DNA from: Malaya genurostris
Taxonomy: Eukaryota > Arthropoda > Insecta > Diptera > Culicidae
Direction of reading: 5' to 3'
Length of the DNA: 64,000 nt
NCBI RefSeq assembly: GCF_030247185.1
Contig: NC_080571.1
Coordinates: 109,513,128 to 109,577,127, forward strand
Position numbers and translations under genes: made by a program. Below the pieces are notes generated by a model. It was given only the letters and a program-made list of their open reading frames with translations. It did no database searches and had not been told where the DNA came from. Shown piece by piece: positions 44,286 through 56,149 of the stretch. Numbering within the stretch: the first letter of the stretch is position 1; each line of letters begins with the position of its first letter.

Positions 44286-45194
44286 CAGGGTCCGCCATCT
44301 AACATTTTTTAAACTAGCGATTATTTCGACGTTGGTAACCTTAATGTCCCTTCTGATTTGAAAGAAACTTAGTTTTATCCTTTCGCTGAACGAAAATGGT
44401 TGTGTATATGCTGGAGGAACGCATGAAAATGGTCCAGTTTTACTTTGAATATCATGGTAATGAGTGCCAAGAAATCATCCTCTAGTATGAGGCACATTTT
44501 CATCTCGGCGGGTATGTTAATAAACAAAATTGTCGCATCTGAGAGACGGAAAACCCGCACGTTATTATGGAGAAGCCGATGCATGCTCAGAGAGTGACGG
44601 TTTGGTGCGGATTTTGATCTGGCGGCATCATTGGACCATTTTTCTTCTAAAATGAGGCAAGAGCCGCCGCCACGGTCAATGGCAAGCGCTACCGCACCAT
44701 GATTAGCGATTGGTTCTTCTCGTTACTTGAAGAGGAAGACTTGGACACCATTTGGTTCCAACAAAACGGCGCTCCGTGCCACACAGCCAACGCTACGATC
44801 GATATTCTGCGCACAGTCTTCGAAGATCGAATTATCAGTCGAAATTCGGATGTCGTTTGGCCGCCTCGGAGCTGTGATTTGACACCGTTAGACTTTTATC
44901 TTTGGGGGGCTGTCAAAGATAGTGTTATGTGGACAAGTCAGAGACAATTCAAGCCTTGAAGGACAACATTCGTGCAGCCATAGCTGAAATAAAGCTGCAT
45001 ACAATCGAAAATGTACTAAAAAACTGGACCGACCGTATGGCGTACTGCAAGGCTAGCCGAGGCAGCCATTTGAATGAAATTATATTTCACAATTAACCGG
45101 AAGGGTTGTACTTTAATATGAAGAAATAAATTTCGAAATCGGATGAACCGCTTGTGTTTTATTGCATGTTAAAAAAGTTACATGGCGGACCCAG
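44286..45194 (+). mobile_element. DD41D (rosa-type) mariner-like element, copy A, TA-flanked
   Basis: It is 909 bp. The left end CAGGGTCCGCCATCTAAC is matched inverted at the right (GTTACATGGCGGACCC, then AG in place of TG). TA flanks are at 44284-44285 and 45195-45196. It carries a shortened plus-strand transposase and lies inside a CCGGAACCGG-family copy. Confidence 0.85.
44397..45096 (+). pseudogene. DD41D mariner transposase relic, copy A
   Basis: It begins MVVYMLEER at 44397, then jumps to the catalytic domain. The DNA-binding helix-turn-helix half is missing by internal deletion. The first Asp region is 'YEAHFHLGGYVN', where the family's SDEAHF Asp is replaced and preceded by TAG. A stop follows in 'GF*SGG'. 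The second catalytic Asp is Asn (QQNGAPCH; codon 44765-44767), and the third is present in TPLDFYLWG. The spacing between the second and third positions is 41 residues. A frameshift near 44930 separates the last part, which ends GSHLNEIIFHN at about 45096. It is inactive. Confidence 0.85.
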
Positions 45195-45196
45195 TA

Positions 45197-45600
45197 GTTT
45201 CCTAAAAATTTCTAGAACGTTTTATTCGGATCCGACTTCCGGTTCCGGAACTAAATCGTGATAAGTGGAAAATTACCAATTTCATTAGTATTTTTTCACA
45301 AACGATGTTCAAAAACAGGTACAAATCCCATGAAACTGTCTGAGGAATTTTTCTAGTTGGCAAAGCTTATAAGTTTGTGGACATAAAATCACTACTGGTC
45401 CCCCCTTTTTCGGTTCCGGAAGCAACGAAAATTGTGAAGAAAAACTCCAAAAATAGAACTCACTTCGATCTCTCTGCGATGTTTGAACCGATTTTCACAA
45501 AACTTGATTTTATTTGATGCTCATATTATCTTTAAAGCTACTGTGAAATTTCATCCCGTGTCAAAGTTTTCAAATCGCCATATAGATTGAAAATATGTAC
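45197..45600 (-). repeat. CCGGAACCGG-family copy, continuation after the mariner
   Basis: 'cggatccgacttccggttcc', 'aaaaacaggtacaaatccc', 'gaaccgattttcacaaaac' and the tail 'caaatcgccatatag' occur here. The last motif is also seen at 22.64 kb. Confidence 0.75.
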
Positions 45601-45649
45601 AATCATCTATAAATGGTTGATCACCTTAATTCGCACCAATAATCGACAG

Positions 45650-45870
45650 GAGATTTTACGTATCACACTCTAAATTTCATGTTAACAGATCAATATTTCT
45701 TTCTCGGTAGCCGGCTGCCCAGATCAGCCAATATATAACCAATGGTCTGATCCGCCAAGCTTCGCTCTGCTGTCCGATGTATGTTTCCACCATCATTTCA
45801 AAGTTACGTGTTACAAAGTCAACGTTGTCTGCGAAACCAAAAAGCGGTATGTACAGACTTTTTGATTTGA
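45650..45870 (-). pseudogene. RTE-like LINE RT scrap with FADN
   Basis: On the minus strand this reads FGFADNVDFVTRNFEMMVET, the RT catalytic motif C in RTE-like LINEs (GFADDIDIV), with the second Asp changed to Asn. Related to the relic at 57.2-57.96 kb. Confidence 0.65.
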
Positions 45871-48021
45871 AATGACTCTAAAAATTCCTTAGTCATTTGT
45901 GATACTTGATGGATCGCCTTTTCCCAAATTTTTCGACATCATCGAACCGGTAACTTCCAACAGAAGCATTGTCTCAGTTTGAGGTATAGTTTGATTAAAT
46001 TAGACTATTTAAGAAGCTGAGTTGCATGTGAGAACGCTAGTTCACACGAAATAGCTGCTCTGTATTGTACTCAACAATAAAACAGTAACAACAAGTAACG
46101 AGAAGAAATCGTTTCACAAAATTTCACAAAGAAACAGAAATGAGCGAACAGGCTACAGTTACAGTAAACCACCTGCCCGCCCGAGAGTAATTTAAACTAC
46201 CATGTTCTAAAGAACACAGGCGTAGGAAATTATACAGCAATTAAGATTCATTTTGACCGCTTGGAATTAAAAAAAAAACATAAAAAAAATTCACTACCTA
46301 TTAACTGCAAAATTTAATGTCGCAACGATTTACCCACTCCAAGGGAAGGTATTCATCGAACAACGTATGTTGCTTAGAATTTTCTTTTGTGTGTTCGGGG
46401 AGAACAGCGTAGGAGTAGTGCCAACGGAAAATGCATGTTCTGCTCAAGAGAGTAAGAGTGAGAGCAATGTCCCACGAAAGGCTCATATTTTTGCTCTCTG
46501 CCAGCATACTGACAGCATCGACGATGGGGAAAATGAGAGTTCTCTCTCTCTCTCTCTCGCTCTCGTAGCTCTGGTGGTTAGCATCCTGCGACTGCACAAA
46601 GCTCAGCATATAGTAGCACTTTTCACGCAACAAGGATGTTAGTTTACGACGAGGTTTTGATTTCGAAGGATGGAAAAACCGCCGGCCGTTATTTTCACGT
46701 TCGGATAAAAATTGTGATGCGTGAAGAGGCAAGTTGCTTCCATGGAAACTGTTTATATCAAAGCACTACAAGTGGTGCACGAGCTCTGTTTGCGTACGGT
46801 CTGGCGGAAAAAAGCGTTTGTTGCCTTTTGTGGTCAACGTTCGCCGACGCTGCGGCTGGCGGGTAGAAAACTTCAATAGTTACGAAACGGATGTCTGGGA
46901 AAATTGTTGGAAAAGCGTGCGGTGTAATGTGATGACGATGTGATAATTATACTGTGCTGATAGTGCTCGGATAGCGGAGAGAGGATTATACTTGCATAGA
47001 ATAAGGTCGAGGAGAGGAAAGAATTTCAAGTGAAGGAATTGTTTTAAAACATGTGTGACCTCGACCTACAAAGAAATTAACGCGGATATTGACAGCGTTG
47101 TTGGATGCTAGGACTAACCTGCTAGCGAGTAGCGTGGCATTCTAGCGAATATTTTATTTGCGTGACATCGAGCCTGAAGAGTAACAGTGCATACCAATGA
47201 ATACATGATTAGTGCTGGCTGGTTTCAACTGAATCTACACTACCAGTGCTTCGCGGTATGCAAATGTTGTGGTTGGAATAGTGAATGACTATCGGTGATT
47301 TATATTGATTGTTAGTGTTCCTAATGCTGCGTGAACACCAAAGGAAGAACCGTACATTATAATCCGGATTTATTCATGCCGGAGGTTGAACCCGCGTATG
47401 TATATTCTATATGTGAACAACCGCATGGTTTCAGTTTTGTTGCCATTCAAAGTTTTATGGGCCAGGAATATCCTAGCAGTATGTGTCGGTGGGCCACTGA
47501 ACCCACCCTGTTGCATTCAGCGGGAAAAAATAGCATTCACGTTATTACGATTTGACGCTGATGGAAGCAGGCACCGTGTGACATTGTTATGGAATAATCA
47601 AGCATGCATTAAGCATTGGTACGAAACCATTCTGCCAGCATGGAAAACAATAAGCGCTCCCGTTTTCCATGTGCATTTGGCGGTAACACTGCTAATAGTA
47701 TTCTGCAAAATAGAGTGCAATGGTGTGAGACTAGTTTGTAACATTTTGAATGTGTGAAATGAATGCCTTCTTGTTCCAATTACATTTCGAAATGGTTTCA
47801 GCAATACAACTTGGAATGGCACGAAGCAAATTGTGGCATTGTTTGGAATAAAGAAAGAGTTTCCGCTATACAGTGGTTTGAATTGGCCATGAACTAGAAA
47901 ATTGTATATTTTTCCAAGCTTTAATTTATTTCACGATTTTGATTAGCACTAATATTGGGGAAATATTGAAAACCGATGCTTTTTAATTTTATTGATTACT
48001 TGAAAACTGAATTTTTCTATA
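45871..48021. other. Unassigned region
   Basis: About 2.1 kb with no dispersed repeats recognised, less AT-rich between 46.6 and 47.8 kb. It includes a (TC)n tract at 46541-46567. The longest frame (47386-47757 +, 123 codons) has no domain I know, and the 46301-46732 (-) frame includes the TC repeat. It might be host 5' UTR or intergenic DNA; I make no gene call. Confidence 0.4.
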
Positions 48022-48820
48022 CAGGGTCCGCCATGTAACTTTTTTTTTAACATGCAATAAAACACAAACGGTTCATCGGATTTAGAACTTTTTTTTTCAT
48101 ATTAAAGTACATACGGTCGGTCCAGTTTTTTAGTACATTTTCGATTGTATGCAGCTTTATTTCAGCTATGGCTGCACGAATGTTGTCCTTCAAGGCTTGA
48201 ATTGTCTGTGGCTTGTTCACATAACACTTATCTTTGACAGCCCCCCAAAGATAATAGTCTAACGGCGTCAAATCACAGCTCCGAGGCGGCCAAACGACAT
48301 CTGAATTTCGACTGATAATTCGATCTTTGAAGACTGTTCGAAAAAGATCGATCGTAGCGTTGACTGTGTGGCACGGAGCGCCGTCTTGTTGGAACCAAAT
48401 GGTGTCCAAGTCTTCCTCTTCAAGTAACGCTCGCCATTGACCGTGGCGGCGCTCCTGTCTCATTTTCGTAGAAAAATGGCCCAATGATGCCGCCAGACCA
48501 AAATCCGCAACAAATCGTCACTCTCTGCTTCTCCATGATAACGTGCGGGTTTCCCGTCCCCCAGATGCGACATTTTTGATTATTAACATACCCGCCGAAA
48601 TGAAAATGTGCCTCATCCGAGTAGATGATTTTTTGGCAAAAATCGGCGTCTTCTTCAAGCTGATCGCAAGCCCAGTTGGCCCGTTCCTCAAGCGTATACA
48701 CAACCATTTTCGTTCAGCGGAAGGATAAAACTAAGTTTCTGTCAAATCAGAAGTGACATTAAGGTCACCAATGTCGAAATAACCGCTAGTTCAAAAAAAA
48801 AAGTTAAATGGCGGACCCTG
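48022..48820 (-). mobile_element. DD41D (rosa-type) mariner-like element, copy B, TA-flanked
   Basis: It is 799 bp, in reverse orientation to copy A, with ends CAGGGTCCGCCATGTAAC / GTTAAATGGCGGACCCTG and TA on both sides (48020-48021, 48821-48822). It is shorter than copy A by an internal and a 3' deletion. Confidence 0.88.
48047..48707 (-). pseudogene. DD41D mariner transposase relic, copy B
   Basis: The N-terminal piece 48707-48420 reads MVVYTLEERANW..., the same loss of the DNA-binding half as in copy A, then YSDEAHFHFGGYVN (first Asp present) and WGTGNPH. A deletion of about 32 bp against copy A, between CGTTAC-like repeats near 48428, shifts the frame. The next piece 48484-48047 carries WFQQDGAPCH (second Asp present) and TPLDYYLWGAVKDKCY (third Asp, 41 residues on). 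The C-terminal GSHLNEI part is deleted between GTATG-like repeats. All three catalytic Asp codons survive, but no continuous frame does. Confidence 0.88.
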
Positions 48821-48892
48821 TACATCTAAGTGCTTGAAACGTAGGGTAGTCACCGGAAGTGGATTTTCGGAATGGATCACATAGTTTTTCTT

Positions 48893-49125
48893 GGCATTAA
48901 AAATGCCTTACTCTTCACTATATGGGGCCGGGTGTCAATTTAAAGTTTAAAAAATAGTCGCGTAACCTTTTTGTGTCATAATTTTGAACGTTAATAACGC
49001 GGTCATTTGTTGATGGATTGTTATAATTTAACAACCAATCGATTCGGAAACTTTTAACTTAAACATGAATGACGACGTCGTTTCAGTATTTCAATAGTAT
49101 ACTATTTAAAAAATGGTTGGAATCG
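48893..49125 (+). repeat. Direct repeat B, copy 1
   Basis: 'cattaaaaatgccttac', 'gggtgtcaatttaaa', 'cataattttgaacg', 'gtcatttgttgatggatt' and 'aatcgattcggaaac' recur in order at 49512-49755, about 620 bp downstream. The class is unknown. Confidence 0.8.
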
Positions 49126-49511
49126 ACCTATGCTTTCATCCACCAATCCCTGTTGTACAAAATGACGTCAACTTCTTGTTCGGCATAGGAGGCTTTGAGT
49201 CATGCATAAAAAACACCGTATCGTTATGCGTAGTATGAAGAGAAATCTATAAATATAGGCTGCACAATATTTCTTTGCCTAGTTGATGTTTGACTGTGAA
49301 TGAAACAAGTAGCTCATCCAGTGAGCTGATGACTGGATTGTATATGCGTTCACTTGCTGGATTGTCGCTTTTGCATTATGTGTTGGTGAAATTTTCTGTT
49401 GTCTGCGCAACACCGTGTTCGCTTGAGTATCTTATTTATCATCTAGCTATTGAGGAACCGAATCAGCGTGGTTACAGATTCTTTTGAAATATCCCTTGTA
49501 TTTAGCAAATT

Positions 49512-49755
49512 TTTGGTCGATTTTGCCATTAAAAATGCCTTACACTTCGCTTCCCGAGGCTGGGTGTCAATTTAAAACATGCAAAACTAATCGCGTAACA
49601 TTTTTCTGCCATAATTTTGAACGCTTATAACTCAGTCATTTGTTGATGGATTTATTTAATTCAACAACTAATCGATTCGGAAACATTTAACTTAAACTTA
49701 TGATATAACGTCATTTGAATACTTCAATTGCATACCATTGAAAAATTGGTTTGAA
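49512..49755 (+). repeat. Direct repeat B, copy 2
   Basis: Second copy of the 48.9 kb sequence. 49126-49511 between them has no recognised feature apart from 'tctataaatataggctgc'. Confidence 0.8.
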
Positions 49756-50594
49756 TTGAGTATTTTATTTTGGTTCTCTGGTAACTATCAGGCCAATTTA
49801 GAATTATCGGCGATAGATTTTTCGGATCTAATTTGCAGCGCTTGTTCCTCGATGATTTGTTAATGGATTTTCCTAACTTAAATGATTCTAAAGCTTCAAT
49901 ACTGTAAGCTTAAAAATGTTTTAATTTGTCAACGGATCGGTTTGCATACCTAAATCTCCATTCCCATACGAACAAAACGTGACAATGTGACTGAACAAGT
50001 TGCTGTTCCACCAGGAATTAAACGCTTCAAAAGATTCAAAATTAAATTCTAAAACTTATCTTAAAGCGGCCCCTTCGGTTTAGTAGTATAAATGAGTTCC
50101 ACAGGCTCACATATACAGTACAATTAGATGCAATATCATATAGTATCAAAGATAAACTCAAGGTAAGTTTACCTGCGATTTTACATGTATCGTTTGAATA
50201 GAAACCCTCGTAGAATTTGGTTAACCGCCAGTTTCAGTTCAATTATTATTTGCTTCAAAACAATAAGCGTCTGATGGCTACACGCGTTGTAACTATCACA
50301 ATGTTCATTCATGTGTTAATAACATCAAGTTACAAAATGAACAAAATTTCGGAATTTTGGTGCATATCTGTTCCGTATATTCCTAATATGCCAAAGCGAA
50401 AATCAATGTAAGTAACTAAATATTTTATGCGGACTGTTTCACATGTTTTCTTCCTCGTATTGTTACCATATTATTTACCGACACTTTCCGAAGATTATCG
50501 ACGATTTTGAAGGATTAATAAAATTACACCATTACTGAGATTACTGGTACAACATTCTCTTGGATCGATTAACTGTTTATAAAATTAATAAGTT
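49756..50594. other. Unassigned AT-rich sequence
   Basis: No recognised gene or repeat; the largest frame (50217-50411) has no family character. Confidence 0.4.
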
Positions 50595-50656
50595 CACCCA
50601 GTGAACGACCATTATTAGGTTAAAACTGGGGGTAAATAAACGATATAAATCAAATC
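50595..50656 (+). mobile_element. 62-bp retroelement tail insertion with 13-bp TSD
   Basis: 'cacccagtgaacgacc..ttaggttaaaactggg' followed by an AAATC-rich tail, flanked by AAATTAATAAGTT at 50582-50594 and 50657-50669. It is the same 3' end as at 3.7 kb and 62.6 kb, in an extremely 5'-truncated copy. Confidence 0.85.
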
Positions 50657-50669
50657 AAATTAATAAGTT

Positions 50670-51164
50670 TGTACGTTTCTCGAAAACTATCATCATAAAA
50701 TAAAATAATTTCATTTGTTCAGGCTTAAATCTTTAGGTTGTCTGTATCTAAAACTGAGCTTTCAAGTAACTTTGAAGTGTAGTGAAGTTTAGTGTATCAT
50801 CATCATTATCATCTTTATTTTTGTATTTATTATGAAGACCCTAGAAACGATTCATTTTTAATGTTATTGTGCTCGGTCGTGTCTTGAATACAACCCTCTA
50901 ATTTTTTGAACTATAATATCAATCGTCGCAACATACGGTTAAACTCTTTCCTCAAAATCCCTGTTGCTAAAACAAACTTTGGATTTTAATGAATCATTTT
51001 CCATTCGTCATTCATTCGTCATTCGTCACGCAACACTATAAAGCACCTATTTTTAAGATTTTTTTACCAGCTAGCTTTCATTGTGAATTGCGTGTTTCGA
51101 AATCATAGTTATTTATAGAAGTTAGTATGATAGATTAGATTACGATAATTTGTAAGATGTATCA
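50670..51164. other. Unassigned AT-rich sequence
   Basis: Contains a short 'cattcgtcattcattcgtc' simple repeat near 51003. Nothing else was recognised. Confidence 0.4.
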
Positions 51165-51295
51165 TTTGGATGAATGTAATTTGTTGGCAGAAAAGATGAG
51201 AAGGTTTTATGCCTGTTGGAGAAGGAGAATTAAAATCTCAGCTCTACTGGATTTTTATTAACCTGATTATAAATCATTATGCAAGAAAAGATGAA
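51165..51295 (-). repeat. Partner of the 27.14-27.27 kb ORF2 insertion
   Basis: In reverse complement 'ctccaacaggcataaaacc', 'ctcatcttttctgcc' and 'caacaaattacattcatcc' align with the 27.2 kb insert at about 80 percent. Confidence 0.6.
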
Positions 51296-51499
51296 ATGGA
51301 AAATGTTGGATGATGAGATTGAATTGCGACAATTATGAAATTTTTCTTAGAAGAAAGTTTCGTATTTTTTAACCTTCTCCTCAATGGTACTGGTCTACCA
51401 ACTTATTTATCCTGAGACGTGTCTTAACACAACTTAGCACGCAATCCGATCGTTTAAATATCACCCACGTGTCTTCATATCACGGTAACAAATAAACGA

Positions 51500-52340
51500 C
51501 TTTAGCCTTTGTCATATAGAAAGGTTATGCAATCACTATGAAAAACGATTTTTGAACCTAGTTTTATATACCATTGGACTCAGTTTATCGTGTACGCAAA
51601 ATGTCTGTGTGAATATGTATGTAACGTTTTTCTGCACTAACTTTTCTCCCGTTCCGAAAATATAAAAGTAAAAAGTGCAAAAAATTGTTAAAATAAGTGC
51701 AACAACTATTCACGGAGATGGCCGAACTGATTTTCACAAACTTAGATCCAAAGAAAGGGTCTTGTGATCTTATACAAACTTCTTAAATTTTGTTTGGATA
51801 TTGGTTCCGGAATTATGGGGTAAAATGTGCAAACAAATGAAAATATGCGTACTAATTTTTCTCAGAGATGGCGTGACCGATTTTTACCAACTGAAATAAA
51901 ACTGAATGGTCTTATGGTCCTTTACAAAACTTCTGAATTCGACCAGAATCTAACTTCCGGCTCCGGAATTATAGAATGATTAGTGTAAAAAATTCAAATT
52001 CAAATTACTTACCCACGTTTCTCAAAGATGGCGTTATCGATTTTCACAAACTTAGATTTAAATTTGAATTCCATATGAATTTTACTTCCAGTTTCCGGTA
52101 AAGTGAGTTAAAAATTTTATAACATCACTGATTCCCGGTTTCCGATTCCGGAGACACCGGAAATAATGGACATATTTTCCCAAATAGATCTCTTTCACTT
52201 TTCTCAGCGATGGTTTGAGCGATTCTCACAAGCTTAGATTCAAATGAAAGGTCATGTGATCCCATACGGAATTTCTGAATTTCATCCGGATCCGACTTCC
52301 AGTTACGGATAGTTATAGTGTGTTACAAATTTCATAGCAT
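51500..52340 (+). repeat. CCGGAACCGG-family, one near-complete head plus several subunits
   Basis: It starts 'catatagaaaggttatgc' and 'gttttatataccattggactc', passes the short GT junction 'aaaatgtctgtgtgaatatg' without a long microsatellite, then runs through about four subunits with 'gatggc.gaccgatttt' and 'ccgacttccagttacgg'. It shows the family layout undisturbed. Confidence 0.75.
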
Positions 52341-54850
52341 CCCGATTAACAAGGGATAACAAAATTGTATCTGGGGTTGTTTCGTTTTTTCTATCTAAAT
52401 TAGTCATAATCTTGGCCTCGTTAATAGTTGAAATAACAAAAATTATAACTTAATTGTTACAAATTTAGTACGACTTTTCAGCTGTTATTACCCATTTTTT
52501 GGGGGAAAAGGCTTTATCGTGCAAATCTAAAAATAGATTTCGCGTAGTAAGATGAAATTGCATACCTTTAGGCGATTTGATTTGTGATAAAAAAACATGA
52601 ACAGTTCAGCGACTGGTTTCGAACCGGGAAGATTAGAGTTGCCAACATACGCTACGATTGTATCGGGGCATGAGAACCAACCGAGGTTGGGAGGATATAT
52701 TGGCATCATATAATAACTAGTGTAAGTCCATATTGCTACAAAAATAATCTATCGCTCTCCACCTCTTTCGTCGTTTCCTTCCAACCGGCATAGGAATGAC
52801 AAAGGCTCTATTTTAGAACTATGAGCAAGCTTTTTTTTGGTACTGAAGAATAGTTGTAAATGAACGGAAATGATTATCGTTATTCAAAAACTACTGAACC
52901 AATTTTTTTCAAATTTTGCACACACTTTCTACATATAAAAAAAACAGACCCCAACGTTTTCTTTTTCGTTGTTTGTTACTTTGGGGAGGTTTTACAGCTA
53001 CAAAATGACGGAAAAATCGTAGTTTTCACTTTGAATAACCCAAAAATTTAAAAAAAACTACAAAAAATTAAACAGAAACGTTGGGGTCTAGAAAAACTTC
53101 TACTCTAACTATGGTGCGTTCATTTGTTCACTTCTGATTAGTCTGCGCTGAGATACAGTGGACACCGCAAATCATGATTTTTTTATAAGCGTTCTCAAAA
53201 ATTCCTCTTCACCGACTTATTTCAGAATATTTTTCCACGAAAAAATTACAAAATGTTCTTCGAATGATGCTTTTTATTATGCAAAACATTTGAATTTATT
53301 TTGTTGAACGATAATTCTAGTAAAAATTCGCAAAACGATGATTTTTTTCATCGTTTAGAATCTACCCCATTAGGTATGTGAAATAGGAAAAAATGTTTGT
53401 TACTGCACTTTATTGAAGCATAGCATTTTTCGGATTGAAAGTCAAAAACATGATTGACAAAAGTGTTTGAACTCTTTTTTTCAATTCTCTAGTATAGTTC
53501 TACCTGATATGTAACGGCCCTTAATATAATATCTGGACTTGCTATAATCTTAATAAAATCTGAATGTTTGCTTCTGATTTGGAATCATATTTATAAGATT
53601 ATGAGATATAAATATTTAGATCACATATAATTTGGTAGAGTCCTGTTATGCTCTGTTGATCGGGATCACTTAAAGGGACGATACAAAAAACGGTTAAAAA
53701 AATTTAAATCGATATCAAAATTACTCCAATCGGAAGTCATTATCAGTAAACGGCCAAACAAAGAGATTTCGGTTATTCGTTTAAGAATCGAAAAAAAATA
53801 TTTTCCCTAGGCTTTGGATGATGAGCTACAGGGCGCGTACCCCCCTTTGGCGGATGGGGGTGGGAGTCAATTTATACTTTGTATTGACAAAGTCGGACCA
53901 TACCGAGATCGATCGTTCGCTTATAAATGTAAAAGATGAAAATTATTATGTTGTCTGGATCGATCACGGAGTGGACAGGACTAATAATGCTTGAAATTGA
54001 CAATAGGTCATTAGGTGGTTTCGAGCATTCTTATGCCTGGAATTGGTCACCAATTTGAATTATCTTGATCCAGTTGGGATGAATATTAATATATCATATT
54101 CGTCCTGAACTTGGTAAATAGGAGGAATAGGAGTAAATTGACATCTTATGAACCTTTAAGGAACTCTCAAACCTTTCCAATCCGGTTCGGTACTAGCATC
54201 TACAAGTTGCAATGACGGCGAAACTGTTTGATCAGGTATAAATACACGCTCAAATCGGGAAAGGTTTGAATGTACCTGAATTTCTCCAACTTTGACACAT
54301 ATTTCACCTTTTAATTGAAAGTGTGAGATGTGTGTTTCTGGAAGAGAGCGGTTCACGTGGACTATTTCATACAACAACACCTAGTATTTCTTTATGAAAT
54401 ACATGTAGTTCTTGTTTCCTGGATGCGTGCTCAACAATAGAAGGCCCAAAACTTAGTATAGACCTAAATTACTCAAAAGCAGTCAAAATGATTTGAAGAA
54501 AAAAAACTGTGATAAAATAACTAAGAGCTAGTGCAGCACAATTAAGCAATCCTTCCATTGTGTACATATAGCGTCTTTGATGGACAATCTAGTGTTAAAT
54601 GCGCATCCTTACATTATATAACTTAACAAACTTACTAACACATGACTTTATTTTATTTTCATCACGAGAGACTATCGAAATAAAAGATTATAGACAAAAA
54701 CGAAATGGAACGGAATAATCCTAGGGTGCCACAGGAATACCAAAACGAAATTGAACAAAAACCCAGAGCCCCAGTAAAACGACGGAAAATAGGTATTTTC
54801 ATGTAATAACTCAATATAATATTAACTTTTGGTAAGTAACAATTTTTCTA
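52341..54850. other. Unassigned region
   Basis: 2.5 kb of AT-rich DNA. 52605-52690 contains GGTTCGAAACC on the minus strand, a B-box-like string without a convincing tRNA fold. The 54156-54380 (-) frame has no domain I know. Nothing here is assigned. Confidence 0.4.
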
Positions 54851-54852
54851 TT

Positions 54853-54992
54853 TTTATTATTACTTTTATTATTGTCATTATTGTTGTTGTTGTGTTATTA
54901 TGAGTATTATTGTTATTATTATTGTTGTGATTTTCACTATTATTATTTTTATTGATATTATTATTGTTATTGTAATTATTATTATTTCTTTA
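54853..54992. repeat. Degenerate (ATT)n tract
   Basis: Interrupted TTA/TTG/ATT repeats. The poly-Ile frame at 54900-55082 is an artefact. Confidence 0.85.
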
Positions 54993-54999
54993 TTCTTGA

Positions 55000-55640
55000 T
55001 AAATTATCAGCTTGAGATATTAACAGGTTTCTCCGGCATAGTCAAAAAACCGATGCAATGGGGAAAAGGAAATGTAACGTAACTTCGACAAAGATAGAAA
55101 CAATCAGAACAGATTAGAATGGATAGTGTTAGTAGACCAAACATATCTACATTGATTTAAGAACCTTAAAATAATAATCGTAAGTACCGCTTCAGACATA
55201 AAAGACTATATAGGAAAGCAGGGCCAAGACCGAAGCGGATACAATGCGAAATTTTTCAAAGTCTCATCGACGAGGACATCTACGACACAGAAGTAGTTGG
55301 TAGGATGACAAAATACCAATACGACAGAGACGCAAGACTCAATGATTGACTGGTTACAGGGTGAAGCACACACTTCCTGTCCAAGTGACAAACTCTCTGG
55401 TGAACTTGCAATAGAAGATATTCGTATCTTTCGTTGCAAATTGATAACCGTAAAGGAATCTGTCACTTGGGTTACATGCTGGAGGGTTTCCTCCTTCGTT
55501 ACTAGTGTTCATTTGGGCACTATAGCCTAGTTCGTCCGGTATGGAAAGTGCGGATCGTTGTAACCACCCCCCTCGACCAGAGTAGCCCATAAAGGAAAAA
55601 AAAGATCGAAAAAAAATTATTTTGAAGAATACCACAGTAT
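55000..55640. other. Unassigned sequence
   Basis: Less AT-rich in 55200-55580, with overlapping frames on both strands (86-93 codons) but no motif that I recognise. Confidence 0.35.
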
Positions 55641-56015
55641 TAGGTGGATTAAAACAGCTTTTTTCTGTTCTATCGTTTGTCCGATAAACATATTTGACGC
55701 AATGAAATCTGTACTATGTTCTTTCTGCTATGGTCATTTGTTAATAAGACCTGTATTTTTTTAACGATATTTTTACGTATTTTTCATTACCAGTTTGAAT
55801 GATAACTTGAAATTTTAAACACTCTTCAGCCAATGATTCCGGAGCCGGAAGTCGGATCTGGATAAGATTTCGATGAGACCATAGAACTCAAGGGACCATT
55901 AACAGGGGAGTGGTATAGCAAAATTTTATTTGATTGGCCATCATAACGGTTTAAACCAGATGACCAAAATGACGGTTTGAACCGGAAGTCGAATCCGGAT
56001 TCGGATGGTGATAAA
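55640..56015 (-). repeat. CCGGAACCGG-family copy, degenerate
   Basis: 'taggtggattaaaacagc' is the head on the minus strand; 'ccggagccggaagtcggatc' and 'gaaccggaagtcgaatcc' are the box. Confidence 0.65.
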
Positions 56016-56149
56016 AGAAACAGCTAAGACAGATAATTAGTTTCAATAAATTTCCCACAAAAGGTAATTATTTAAGCCAAAATTTGCATGTAAGCATGAT
56101 TTTGAGTTCTTGTTTCTTTTTATTTATCAATTCCTCCTCAGTTTTCGCG

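Noticed and set aside
46301..46732. 143-codon minus-strand frame with Ser-Glu-Arg-Glu repeat
   Set aside because: The repeat is the (TC)n tract; the rest has no recognised motif.
47386..47757. 123-codon plus-strand frame
   Set aside because: No domain, and an overlapping frame on the same strand looks equally good; possible but unsupported.
52605..52690. Possible tRNA on the minus strand (GGTTCGAAACC)
   Set aside because: No plausible A box or acceptor stem at the right distance; at most a tRNA-like relic.
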